The notes beneath the pieces were generated by a model. The model worked only from the letters and a program-made list of their open reading frames with translations, did not search any database and was not told the origin of the DNA. A program made the position numbers and the translations under genes. From Bolinopsis microptera (lineage: Eukaryota; Ctenophora; Tentaculata; Lobata; Bolinopsidae): a stretch of 64,000 nt of DNA. The stretch covers positions 6,279,675-6,343,674 of the forward strand of contig NC_087078.1 of the NCBI RefSeq assembly GCF_026151205.1, in the 5' to 3' direction. Shown piece by piece: positions 52,841 through 64,000 of this stretch (position 1 is the stretch's first letter; every line of letters starts with the position of its first letter).

Positions 52841-55800
52841 ATGACCAGCGAACAAAGATTCCAAGGGTACAGTCTCGGCAGGAACAGCTCCAAGTAAGTA
52901 AAAATGACTCTCTGGGCTTTTCCCTCTTTACTCAAGTTAATCTACACCTTATTTTAGGATTGACAGGATTTTCTGCCTTTCCCGGGATTTGTCAGGGTTT
53001 GTCGGGGTTTGTCGGGGTTTGTCAGGGTTTGACGGGGTTTCCGGTTTGTCGAGCCTGGAGGCTTTTCTTTTTTTTTTTTTTTTTTTGAGTCTCAGAACAA
53101 AAAGCCGAGACGGAGTCATCAAGCTTTACGTGGAAAAACACTATACAAGAAGGCCTCATGTAGCCGGCGGGCCCGAGGCAAAACCCCTCGACAAACCCCG
53201 TTTGTCGGGATATGTCGGGGTTTGTCGGGGTTTGTCGAGCCTGGAGACTACATGATGCCTTATTGGGAGTAGTGTCAATTCAGAGAAATTGATCAAAATG
53301 GGTTTCCCAGTAAACCCGTGCATTTTCATTAATACAACCTGTAGGTTAGAATTCACAAGCTGAAGTTATTCAGGAAAAATGCAATTCAATACAAATAACA
53401 TAATTACACATTAAAACACACAAATTAGCTTATCGCAATCAATTAAAATATGGATACGCTTTATATGGACAGGCTACAATATGAATTGACCATCTACCTA
53501 CATGTGGACTAAATTTAAAAAATTAAACTTTTCGAGTTTAACTGGTCACTATGAATTGGCATTTAATGCAACGATAGAACAGAAAAACCCAGAAAAACTT
53601 GAAGTATCAAAAAATGTTCACGTCATTAGCAATCACATTGCCGATTTAAGGAAGGTATTCATTAAACATGTTGTTGTACACAAAGAAGTGTAGTGTATTA
53701 TACGTGTAACCACTGCACCATGATCACCATTCAAATCTAATCATATCATGGTACCGTCTGGTATTGAGTAATATCAGCCATCTGATACTGTTTCCAACTC
53801 CAGACACTATTAATCAGTTCATAACTCCAGTCAGCTCAGTATTCAAGCTCAGTACACTATTCATAAATATATGCATATTAATAAGTGTAGCAAAAATACT
53901 ATACATTTATCACATGCCTTCTCATGCGATATCAAAACTTTCGCCCACGAGGCTTGCCGAGTTAGCGAAAGTTTCGATATTTCCCGAGGCTTGCCGAGGG
54001 TTATATCGACATTTTCAATCACGAGGCTTGCCGAGTTTTGAAAATGTTGATATCGCATGAGAAGGCATGTGATTAATGTTTTATCACACTTTCTTTGGAG
54101 CCAAATTTGGCCGGGAAAGCAGAATTTGATCAAACGTTAGAACTTATAAATCTCACCAAAGCAAACTAGACATGTCGAACTTATTTATGTTTATAATTTC
54201 CAAGCTATATATAGCTCTCGATGAGTTAGTATTTCAGATATCGAAGATACAATACGTAAAATTAGGATCTCACGTTCCCACATTTATGACACAGTGAATG
54301 CTGTATGCCGCGCCCAATTTGCTTTCTATTGGTACGTAGTGCATCGAATATCAATATATTCACGCCTATGGGTCTTGTACTTATTGCATTCTAGAATATT
54401 CCACCACCAGCGCGTATTTTAATCATAAATTATTTCCTGCATATCAATCGATGTGAGGTGATTCTTATACTTTATTTCTATTAGATATATTTTGAGTCAT
54501 TAAAACTGAAGATGTATAATGTATAGAACATCTGTTTTAGTGTTGATTACATCCTAGTCCTTATCATGTAATACTAATCTGCGATAAGGCGATAGTATTT
54601 CCTGGTTGTTATATTTGAATTGGGCTGTGGCGCCATGATTGTCTATTCATAAGTCCAAATTTTCAACTGTTCATGTTGTACTCGTACTACACGCCCTAAT
54701 TCATATATCAATGTAATATTATCGTCCGTCTTGATTGTCTGTTATTTCAGAATGATTTATCACTGGAACTTGTAATCATTGACTTTTATTGAATTTTATC
54801 GAGTATTATAATAGTCTGCTTATATTCATCTTGCCATTATTTGCTTCACTAGAAATTATCAGAACAGCCGTAATATAATGTATCTCTTCAATACAACCCT
54901 AGATTGTTTTAATATCAACAGCAGACATCCGTACTCTTTATTATTGTTTATGAAAGTAACTCTTGACTTAATAGCCCGATAATCGGCCTGGTAATACCAT
55001 TTTAGAACGCACTTCACCAGCCTATTATAACCACCCTGGTCATTGCCAGGCAGTTCACCCGTACTGTTAGCAATATTGAATTGGTCTAAAGAATGGCAGC
55101 ATATCAATCATCGGACCTAAATTTGCCCCAGCGACCAGACCAATTTATAACCGGATTAGCTGATTAAGTTACGCCATTCGTCCCTTGATATCTTTATATA
55201 CATAATATATTTTATAGAATGTTTTTTGTTGCACTAACTAAACTTCAGTTAAAACTGGTGCAGGGATAGAATTTTCGCTCTTTATTGTACAGAATTTATA
55301 AGTCTCTTTATATATCAGCCACGTATTTCGTAAGCCATTCTAGGGGAAGCCGGTTTGGAAAAGCCTAGTATAATTTCTGCACAATTTCTATATGGAATAT
55401 GGCTCACAGAAGGGATCAGAGGGGGTTAAAAGTGAGGTCTGAAATGGCTGAAATGTGGCTAAATTAATATGCGAATGATCCCATATCGTAATGTATCACA
55501 ATTTATTACGTTATGATTTGCTGACCATCCCTTTATGAATTCTTGACAATAATTTTCTTTCAAATATAACTACTTGACGCCAAGATTCTTGTTTTGTGTG
55601 TTTTCTTCGTTCGAATTAATCAAACATCGTTTAGTGTTTACTATTTTTTGTGAGGGCGACTGTAGTTTGTTCTGACATTTCCTTTTTAATTTCAAGTAAG
55701 TGATTAGGGAAATTAATTAGCCTGATTGATTGTATCGCTGACAAGTACCAAAACTTTGTGCAACTTTCAAGTCTGCTCGTAAACTTTGATCTCGTTTTCA

Positions 55801-56481
55801 GTAATCTTAAGTCACTTAAAGCTCGTACAAGCCAGGGAGTTTTTACTTTGTTTCATCATTCGAAGCTTAATTAGGCTTTGAACTATGAAGTGCAGTAAAA
55901 AAGCAACAGCTTGGAAAAGTTTTACAACAAAAAATTGTATTTTGCTTAACACATGTCAAACGCAAGGAAATGTTTTTAAAACCATCCATAAATATACATT
56001 TTTCCTAATTGTGGAAAGTTTATCTGATCATTGCATTTACGGTCATAGACTACTTCAGGTTGTTGATTTAAATCTTTATTTAAATCAGTACCTCACAGTA
56101 GTAGAACAGTTGTTGAGAGGGGGTTCCTTGTTCCTATGGGAATATCGGACTCTCTCTGAGCAACTGATTGATATTTCATGCCCCCCGGGTGAGAGCCAGT
56201 GCTCCCCATCGGGGCATGTAATATCAATTCTGCTTTCCTGCCAAATTTGGCTCGAAAGTGTGATAATAGTCAGTATGCATACTTTTAAAAGTTCTTATCA
56301 TCCAGCAAATCTGATCATTCTAAATATTTCTGTTTCCTCTCACTTGATTTTACAGTGACCCTCATTCCCTATACACCTATTTTAACACACTACTTTAAAC
56401 ACTACTCTTACTAAATATAACACATGATCTCCACAATTAATTAACAGTTCTAATAAAACCACTTTTATAACAACATTAACT

Positions 56482-56519
<38 letters not shown>

Positions 56520-59500
56520 CAGTGGCATTTGTTGTAATGGGTGTTTCCTTTTAGAGGTCCTAGCTCTCACAGATATTAGATCTGTTAGAACAATGTAGTT
56601 GTGTACACAGACAGGTGGTATTGTGAGTGCATTATCTGTTGTCTGGGATACAGACAGTTGTTGTTGTTTGTGAAGCAGACAGCTGTGTGATTCAACACAG
56701 TTTAACGATTAATGAACTTTTACTTTTTAAATTTCAGTTCACAAGTTTTGAAGAATTGGTGGAATTATTTGCTTCACATTCCTATTAGTTTTCAGGAATG
56801 AAATTGCTCTTTGTTTAATAGACATCTAGAAAAATGTATGGACTAAACACACATTCTGCCACTCACTCTGCTAAACATCTCACACAACAAACGATAAATC
56901 TTTTTGATTGATTTAAATAAGAAGGCTATGGTAATTCTCCACAGAACGTGGCGTCACTCCTTCAAACACGTGTAACATCAGTAGAATGACATCAGTGTTT
57001 ATACTGAATACTAATTAACAGTATCTTCAACAGACTCTCCTTGTCTCCTCTGTCCAATCTTCAGTACTTCAGTTCAAACGAACTGTCTCTGAAAGGGTTT
57101 ACAATTTAATATAATCTATAAGCCTGCCTGGGCTGACTGTTTCATCACAAACATCTCAAATATTTGACTGAAACCTCAACAATCCTTTGTGATGTGTGTA
57201 ACGGCTGGAATATAGATAGTGCCAGTATGATGGAAGTTCAAATAAGTATTTCCAGTTGAGAGCTTTGAGGAATTACGTGTTCTCGATATTATTCCTTAAC
57301 TCGCTGGCAGATTTCATAACAGAAATCTGAAAGATTGAATTTCATAATCATGCTGATGTAACGATAAAATATGTAATTTTGGGCAATTATAGATATTACT
57401 GTAGGAGAATCATCGCTCAGAGAATCATTCTAGAAGGAAAATCATGTCACTTAAAATGTAAACCGCGAACTGTTACAACTTTATAATAACAATGATACCA
57501 CAGCCATGAAAAATTTTGCTCAAAAAAGGTGCATTTTAAAAGTGTACAATTTATATAATTTCCCTAATTTGTGGTGAATTCCTCCGGGGATAAGTACACT
57601 GTACAGGTGGGTCCAGTTACTTTTCATCAAGATAAAATGTAGTCGACATACAGAGATTTATTTTCGGTTTTCCAGGGTTCACTCTTTCAGGATTAAATAC
57701 TCTAGAAGAACAATGATTAGACTGTGAATAAGTAAACTTTCTTCCTAACGCGTGTGAGGGCCATTTAACGAAATAGCCACGCATTCTGTAACGTCAATGT
57801 GTATAGTCCCAATGTATATAATTATTAATTATATACTCCCCCGAGCTGCAGCCGTGAACCTGTGTGTTTACAAGCAGAACATCACCACGGTTCATGCGAC
57901 TACAATTATTACTTTACCATGCTTAATGAGATGAGGCTAATTATTGCATCTTTAAGTCAGACAACTACAACTACTACCTACAACCTGCCATAATATACTT
58001 CAGGTCTGTTGCAGATCATACTATATCTTTCCATGACGTATGCTGTATGCAAGATTCATAGTGTATCAAGATTATATATACCATGGCAGCTTGAGATAAT
58101 TACCATTATTATAATCTAACGTTCAGGATATATAATATATTATAAAAGTACTGTTGGTTTGTACACAAGATAATGAAGGTTGTGTTGAATGAACAGTTAG
58201 ATTTATTAAAACATTCTCATTTAAAAAATAATAACTTAATAATACCCAGATCTTGTCGATCTAAACACAGTTAAACGGCACGGATGTGCTCGCCTCACTT
58301 AGCCATCCTCCAACAAAGCCTAATAGCCAGTCCCAACTTTAATTTTACTCAGTAAGTTTGCTTGAACCGGGCATATTCCCAGTTCCTCCCCGCATATCCT
58401 GACATAATACACGTGGTAACCACGTGACAATACAGTGGTAACCACGTGACAATACAGTGGTAACCACGTGACAATACAGTAGTAACCACGTGATACCCAC
58501 GTGACAATGCAGTGAATACAGCATGGCTCTCCAAGACTGGAGATCTGAAGTAAGTGACTGACTCTGATCTCAGTAACACTACCTGATCCCAGGTACCGTA
58601 GCAGTGTAGTATTGTACAGCTCCAGAGTCCAGCGGTATAACGCTCAGCAGCCCTTAAACAACGTATATACGTATTGTACACAGTCATGGGTAGTGCTAAG
58701 CGTTTAAATTAAAGGTATAGTAACTTGGATTTCCTTAAATAGCATCTACCCTTTACATACCTTATATACTTCTTATCTTTAGTAGCTGTTGTTAGATAAT
58801 ACGCTTCAATTCATTAGGTAATACCGCCCAATCTCCTGCTCCACTGTTGTTTGTTGAGTTCATGGATCATGCCCGTATATAATGCCATACCCATATTTGG
58901 GCATGTCAATAGTCACGTGTGAGTCACGTGTCAGGGGGCTAATGCGTACAACTCATTATTAGATCGCTGGATTTGAGCCAGGGTGCTCCCGGGGCCCTCC
59001 CGAGTTATTATAACATAGTAACCGTGGAAACCGTATTTCAAACTGTAATGTAACCCTGTCCTACATCGGGTCACGAGTGTTCCGCTACTCGTTCTACTAT
59101 TGATATAGGAGAAGCAGCAGTTCTATGTGAAGATAATGTATTGTATAAGTTAGTGAGTGTAATGAATTATTACCAGATGTAATGATACCAGCCGCACTGC
59201 GCGTGTAATATGACAGTATTTAATGATACACATGGCATATAACCGATATTAATTAAATGTATCTGCCAATAGCACCCATGTGTCAGGTAACCTATGTGCC
59301 AGGTAACTAAATACAAATTAATCGTGTCCCCCAATGAGCATGTGCCCTGATAAATCTCGTTGGTAAGGAGAATCTGTGATAGTGACTGATCTTGTGAACT
59401 TATCTGTTTGATCCGTGTTATGAACGTCCCACCATTTCACATTTGCCCTAAAGTTCCACGACAATATGATTATAAATATGTAGTTGTGGAAATTTGCTGT

Positions 59501-62500
59501 TGGTCCACAATTGTTTTGTCAGAACTGACTACACAATAATTGTACCGCTTATACAGATTATAGAGATATAGTACAGAACTTGCAATATCTCTTTTTTGGT
59601 TCCAACACCCTCCGTCAAAAAGGTCTTTTTTTGTTGACATTATCCAATACTTTCTCGAATTCCTGGAATACTCAGTGAGCTAGACTCCCATTCATCAATA
59701 CGTCCCTGTAGCTGTTATCAATTCAACTAATTCAACTTTCTGTCAAAGTCACACACTCAATTCACTGTCACTTCCCTGTAGATTAATTCTCTCCGTATGG
59801 GCTGTGTGCCATTATTCCTTATATAAGAATAGCGCTGACTGGTACCGCTTGTGTAATATCTATTGCACTTTCTCTTTTTCTGGCCTTGAAGAAAGTCTTT
59901 GAGCTGCTCGTTCATTGCTTGTTGCTAAAACTAGGTTTAATGCTTGTACAATTTCAATCCCACTGGAGTGTTCTGTGCTGGTACTTTAAATTGGCCCAGG
60001 ATATCACCTAAATTACACCTTCTTCCTGTTTTTATGTACACTTCTCGCTCTGTCCCTCCGTTCTAACATCAGGGGCCCCGGGCCATGACTAATTCAAAAT
60101 AACAATACTATTGTAGTGATAATACTCAATTTGTATTGTGATTTCACAGCCTGCTTTACAAGGCACACTACAGAGATATCCTGTTATCTATTTGTCTAGT
60201 TTACCCCACTTTAAACATCAGCTCTGAATTATAGCCAACTCTATGAATTAGTTCACACTTTGCTGTCAATACCTCCTCGAGCTGCTGATTTGTAATTCCT
60301 GTCACCAACTCTAATAACGTGTCCAGATGTAAAACATTGGCCGCTGAGCACGAGTTTAGTACATTACATACATACATGTTACATGGCGAGATCTCCATCC
60401 AAAAGGATTAGTCTGCGTCATCTATTATACAACTTCGGCGGGTAATATTTCTCCATCCTTTTCGATCTGCAGCCAATCTTCTCATACAATCAATCGTGAG
60501 TCCATTACGATCCAATCTCTGCTCAGCATCTTCAATAAATACATCATTTAAGCTCTTCCTAGGCCTGCCTCTTGATCGTTTCCCATGCTTGGGTTTCCAT
60601 TCAAGTAGTAGTACATTATTTCGAGTAATTTTCATCACAAAAGCCAATTCGAGCCTGAACACTAAACGTTTGCCTTGGTTTATAACCATATTCTCTTTGT
60701 TTGGTTTCTCTTTCGTGTACTGAGAGAGACTTGCAGCCAGTCATGATGAAAATAACTTCAGATAAAGCTCGTTGTCAGACTCAAACCATGATCTCTTTTA
60801 AATTTACAGCAGTTTTACGAGCTCCCATCTTTTAAAACCTGGCTTTTACCGGCTCCAGTGTGTCTCAGACAACGTTACGTCTAATGAGATGATACTGTAT
60901 TTGAGTGTGACAAGAGGTGTTGAAATTTAAAATGTAGTAGTTGTCCCGCTCCGAATTATTATAAACACTTGTCGTTATTATCTACATTACAGCTTTAAGT
61001 TGTCCTGGACACGAGATTTTGTTCACACCGTCAATTGATTATATTATCTAACTTTACATGTATTGATTTAACTGAGTGTGCTGGAGAGAATACATGACGT
61101 ATGTTTCACATGCAATAATATAAAAATCATCACTGACTTTTCTCAAAACTTCTAGGAAAGAAACACAGCGCCGAGATGAGGTTTGTTGTGCTACGACAGC
61201 TGAACTTGACAATGTTATGTTAAATATTATGTAAACGGTATAAAATATTACACAGTCTGTGCTCTCCAGCTCTCCACGCTATGTAATAATGTGGGAGTAG
61301 GATCAGGAGGTTAATATTATCGTGTAATATGATTAAATGATTTAATGTCAGGCCATACAAGTATAGTGTGTATTGAGTGTAATCGTGCATAGCAACACGA
61401 ACATGTGAATGTGTAGGCCAACCACCAAATTTTTATAGACTCGAGATCGAAGCAATGAATGATGCCTAATATTATGGTAATCTAATCTAAAAAGCAGTCA
61501 ACCCTTCAAAATGAACTTTTAACAAAATCCATAAATGGGTTTGTGGAACCCCGGCTAACTTTCCAGAGACTTCTTTTGTTCTCCCTGTCTTTCGATATCG
61601 AACGTTACTTTTTGTCACAGTCTTAATACTATTGTAATATTACAGTTGAATTTGCCGCCAGAATCAGGAAATTTGCATGGCATAATCACAATTTTTCAGC
61701 ACCTTGTCGACCGCAATAAGCGTGTGCAGTCATTCTGTGACCGCCTAACGGTAAAGTTATAGAGACAATCGCGCGAAAAATCAATCAGAGCGCGCGCAAA
61801 TCAGCGCGCGTAAGATTTTGGAGGGAAATAACGATCCCGTCCGTTGCAGAGTGATAGCACCGCCAGGTGGCAAAACGAGTATCAATCTATTCGGTGGGTA
61901 CGGAGAAGACCCAGTCGAAGCTCCAAAACCAAAAGTAGCTGCTCCAGCTCCTGTTGCAGTCTCTGCTCCATCTCACGAACCCTTCCAACGGTAGAGAGCA
62001 TGTATGATGTACATATTGTCATCCATGTTGTCACCCCAGTGTAGCACAAAATTTAAAATGCGACATTCACGCTGGGTAATATCTCTGTCTCTTGTCTGGA
62101 CTCTTCTATTACTATTCCCTCTAATTCTATTCGTTACTTCGCCTTCTATTCCCTACACTGTTATCCCGGCAGTCGGCACCCTCTTGGTGTTCAACCAAAG
62201 TACACTTCGTATTTAAGAGGGTAATAACGAACCAGTCCTTACCAGAATTGTGGCACCGCCTGGTGGTCAAACGAGTATCAATCTGTACGGAAGGGGACAA
62301 CCCGCCGCCCCACAACCAACAACCGCTGCCACAAAACCGACAGCCACTGCTCCACCACCGGCTAAAGCAGCCCCTGAACCAGCTGCTACTCCATTCTATC
62401 GGTAGAAATAAAGCATTCTGTTACTTCAAGTGTAGTATTTTCGGACCATAAATATTTAATAGTTTTGTTTGTTCTTATCGCTAAAATGTGATGTTAGGTG

Positions 62501-63776
62501 CGATAATGTACTTTTTGTTGGACAGGTTATATTGTCAAGCTGTAAGTTAATTACTGCTTAACTGTTTTACCCAATACCCATGGATGGTAGTGAAATTTTC
62601 GGAATGTTGTCAGGGTGCAGTTATGGAAGGGGATGAGTTTATACGTGAAGAAAATATGTTTCAGGCCATTATCCCCAAAAAATCAATCAAAGTGCATTCC
62701 ATATTTTGGAAGGTAATAACGAACCAGTTCTTACCAGAATTATGGCACCGCCTGGTGGTCAAACAAGTATCAATCTGTACGGAGGGGGACCACCCGCCGC
62801 CCCACAACCAACAACCGCTGCCACAAAACCGACAGCCACTGCGCCACCACCGGCAAAAGTAGTCCCTGAACCTGCTGCTACTCCATTCTATCGGTAGAAA
62901 GCATCATGTCACCTAAAGTGTAGCATTTTCGGAGCAAACATATTTTGTTCTTATCACTAAAATGTGATGTTACTTTTTGTTGGACAGGTTATATTTTCAA
63001 GTTTTTAGTTAATTAACTACTTTACCCATGAGTTAAGAGTGTAGAAAATGTGGTGTTTTGTTCTCCAAAGATGACCATTCCAGATGATTTTGAATATCCC
63101 AAATTTTTGCTACACTCTTAGGGAAACAACTCTCAGCCACCAGTAGAATTGCATAGAGAATCGCGCAGAATGTCGAGCAAAGCGTGCGCCTAATCAAACT
63201 GTGTCATATTTAGAAAGAAAGTAACGATCTCTTCCCTTTCAGAGTGATGGCACCTCCTGGTGGCAAGACTAGTATCAGCCTGTTTGGTGGGTACGGAGAA
63301 GACCCAGTCGCCCCAAAACCTAAAGCAGCTGCTCCTGCAGCAGCAGCCGCCCCAGCCCCTGCTGCTGCCTCCGCTTCAGCTCCAGCAGCAGCCCCTGCTC
63401 CAGCTGCAGCTGCTCCAGCCGCAGCTGCTGCCTCTGCAGGCGAACCGTTTGTGCCTGCTGGTCAGCGAGTAGCAAAGGTTTTTATTCTCAATCAGTTATT
63501 AATGCATCTTATTTATTCTTTTTGGAACCAGTAATTGCAGACTTTAGATTCAAACACTTTAGATAAAAACACATTTTACCTCAATTTATGAATTTAATAT
63601 TTTGCTAATTCTAATTTCCTCAGCCGGACAGATTCGAGAAGGAACACCAGGTGTCGAACTGCCAGAAAGCCAGGAACGAATCGAGTGTGTTCGGAGCCCC
63701 AGATCCCGGTGCAAGAAAACAAGTGGTCAAAATAGTCAGACCCCCTGGTGGCCAATCTTCCATCTCTTTCGGATAA
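52841..63776 (+). CDS. Jupiter microtubule-associated homolog (JPT/HN1) family gene, six exons
   Basis: Coding exons inferred: 52841-52893, 61850-61990, 62246-62401, 62738-62893, 63243-63477 and 63624-63776; 894 nt, 297 residues, all GT-AG. Exon 1 gives FQGYSLGRNSSK, like the FKGxxxxRNSSR start of HN1/JPT proteins. Exons 2-5 each begin (K/R)-x-x-APPGG-(K/Q)-TSI and go on to a Pro/Ala-rich linker; exon 6 has SSVFGAPDPG and ends IVRPPGGQSSISFG. Internal exons 2-4 start and end in the same phase, so any may be skipped without shifting frame. Family members are small disordered proteins that associate with microtubules. The ATG at 52841 follows a TTTGCAG acceptor-like site at 52817-52823, so a 5' non-coding exon is likely. 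Apparent TAG after exons 2-4 is within the donor (CG then GTAG). Confidence 0.85.
52940..53260 (+). repeat. TTTGTCGGGG repeat in JPT intron 1
   Basis: Two clusters of GGTTTGTCGGGG-type units (52985-53052 and 53200-53240), each ending GTTTGTCGAGCCTGGAG, flank a T20 run and a short unique piece. Looks like a duplicated simple-sequence block. Confidence 0.8.
53905..54077. mobile_element. MITE with long inverted ends, in JPT intron 1
   Basis: TTATCACATGCCTTCTCATG / CATGAGAAGGCATGTGATTA with an adjacent CGATATCAA/TTGATATCG. Three CGAGGCTTGCCGAG motifs inside. Downstream 54077-54130 (TTATCACACTTTC, GCCAAATTTGGC, GAAAGCAGAATT) recurs inverted at about 56225-56275, so a larger family unit is present. 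Confidence 0.8.
54140..56120. other. JPT intron 1, AT-rich sequence
   Basis: No exon or element recognised. The open frames here lack coding character. Confidence 0.35.
56125..56280 (-). repeat. Related MITE-family copy in JPT intron 1
   Basis: ATTGATATTTCATGCCCC...GGGGCATGTAATATCAAT forms an inverted pair around CCGGGTGAGAGCCAGTGCTC; the following TTCTGCTTTCCTGCC, AATTTGGC and AAAGTGTGATAA match, in reverse complement, 54079-54130. Confidence 0.65.
56483..56516 (+). repeat. (AG)n microsatellite
   Basis: About 16 uninterrupted AG dinucleotides. Confidence 0.98.
56520..58400. other. JPT intron 1, no feature recognised
   Basis: AT-rich intronic sequence; a short palindrome TATATAATTATTAATTATATA is at 57815-57835. 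Nothing coding. Confidence 0.35.
58410..58503. promoter_or_regulatory. Phased E-box (CACGTG) array in JPT intron 1
   Basis: Six CACGTG palindromes begin at 58410, 58421, 58443, 58465, 58487 and 58498, spaced 11, 22, 22, 22 and 11 bp. The central part is a 22-bp tandem unit (GGTAACCACGTGACAATACA plus two bases) in which GGTAACC is itself palindromic. CACGTG is the core site of MYC/MAX, MITF/USF and similar bHLH-ZIP proteins. Two more lie at 58914 and 58925, again 11 bp apart. The spacing places every site on nearly the same face of the helix. Enhancer function is an inference. Confidence 0.55.
58520..60400. other. JPT intron 1, mostly unique sequence
   Basis: Contains two further CACGTG motifs at 58914-58930. 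No gene. GC-rich GGGGCCCCGGG at about 60072. Confidence 0.35.
60408..60689 (-). pseudogene. LINE/endonuclease-reverse transcriptase C-terminal relic
   Basis: Minus-strand frame with WKPKHGKRSRGRPRKSLND, then LTIDCMRRLAADRKGWRNI: the conserved C-terminal tail of RT-encoding LINE proteins (W.P.HGKR.RGRP...W.....L...A.DR..WR). Only about 90 residues survive and the upstream LGHV-type block is diverged. Inserted antisense in JPT intron 1. Confidence 0.75.
60700..61760. other. JPT intron 1, 3' part
   Basis: No feature recognised; a GC-rich stretch with CGCGCG words begins about 61767, just before exon 2, and its diverged copy precedes exon 5. Confidence 0.35.
61767..63480 (+). repeat. Tandem exon duplications in the JPT gene
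   Basis: Four cassette exons with flanks. Type A (exon 2 and exon 5) share upstream GAATCGCGC-like sequence, TAACGATC before the acceptor and a GGGTACGGAGAAGACCCAGT core. Type B (exons 3 and 4) share GGTAATAACGAACCAG, TTACCAG acceptors, nearly the whole exon and the TAGAAA donor flank, over about 200 bp with few changes. Order A-B-B-A suggests one old duplication giving A and B types and a recent B duplication of about 490 bp. Confidence 0.85.
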
Positions 63777-64000
63777 ACTGAGAGATTTTTTGTGGCTGTC
63801 ACATATTTGGGGTTGTCTGGCCAGGCCCTATGTGAGAGGATTATAATGTGACTGCATGTTGGACAATGTCATAATCTATGTATTTATTGCGCTGACCGCT
63901 TAATTGGATTTAGAACCTTCTTGAAGGTTCTAAAACCTCATTTCCCAGTTATTTCCCCTTTTTGACTACCTGTTTGCATGATATTGATCAGAATGATTCC
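63777..64000 (+). other. 3' untranslated region of the JPT gene (partial)
   Basis: Follows the TAA at 63774-63776. No AATAAA polyadenylation signal appears before the window ends, so the transcript end is probably outside. A small inverted repeat (TAGAACCTTC/GAAGGTTCTA) lies at 63911-63932. Confidence 0.5.

Noticed and set aside
55885..56358. 157-codon ORF in JPT intron 1
   Set aside because: Ends in MITE-related sequence, AT-driven composition and no recognisable domain.
61844..62216. Separate short proteins beginning at apparent ATGs near the JPT cassette exons
   Set aside because: Explained better as internal exons: acceptors, donors and phases all match, and the apparent TAG stops fall in donor sites.

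Overview
This is a repeat-rich, AT-rich animal nuclear window. Spliced genes with GT-AG introns, long introns, metazoan transposon superfamilies (PIF/Harbinger, pogo, hAT, piggyBac, Gypsy, Penelope-like, CR1/Jockey-like LINE) and a Jupiter/HN1-family gene all point to a metazoan. An invertebrate, perhaps a cnidarian, fits the repeat content, but that is inference. No bacterial gene organisation, rRNA or CRISPR array is present.

Layout. 0-4 kb: last exon of an uncharacterised gene, a 17-residue-repeat ORF whose frame continues through two stops, a two-finger C2H2 ORF and fragments of transposon-like exons. 7.1-10.9 kb: a nearly intact PIF/Harbinger transposon (11-bp terminal inverted repeats, TCA target duplication) with a transposase and a Myb/SANT-like partner carrying one apparent 1-base frameshift. 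11-16 kb: exon-like small ORFs, a TTTTATCATATC satellite, a Gypsy pol relic and a piggyBac relic. 17-25.7 kb: three copies of one dispersed repeat, one split by a 1.5-kb pogo-like element whose empty site is preserved in another copy; between them lies a three-exon gene of OB-fold-like character. 27-29.1 kb: a hAT-type element (8-bp target duplication) filled by about 40 copies of a 42-bp minisatellite. 29.2-38.7 kb: a short repeat family, relics of a hAT transposase, a possible RAG1/Transib-like protein, an HSP70 exon and LINE pieces. 39.8-48.5 kb: foldback elements, nested MITEs, an inverted pair of AT-rich elements and a 224-codon orphan exon. 49.2-51.4 kb: a Penelope-like element (reverse transcriptase, Cys-rich linker, GIY-YIG endonuclease) on the minus strand, broken by a 418-bp insertion and one stop.

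52.8-63.8 kb holds the one clear host gene: a Jupiter microtubule-associated homolog (JPT/HN1) family gene on the plus strand. I infer six coding exons with fully consistent splice phases and 297 codons. Four successive exons are tandem duplicates of one PPGG-motif cassette. Its roughly 9-kb first intron carries a LINE relic, MITEs and a striking cluster of CACGTG E-boxes spaced at exact multiples of 11 bp.

Most genes here belong to mobile elements and do not form a pathway. The strongest observations are the cassette-exon JPT gene, the helically phased E-box array, the minisatellite-carrying hAT element, and several insertions whose empty sites or restored frames can be read directly.
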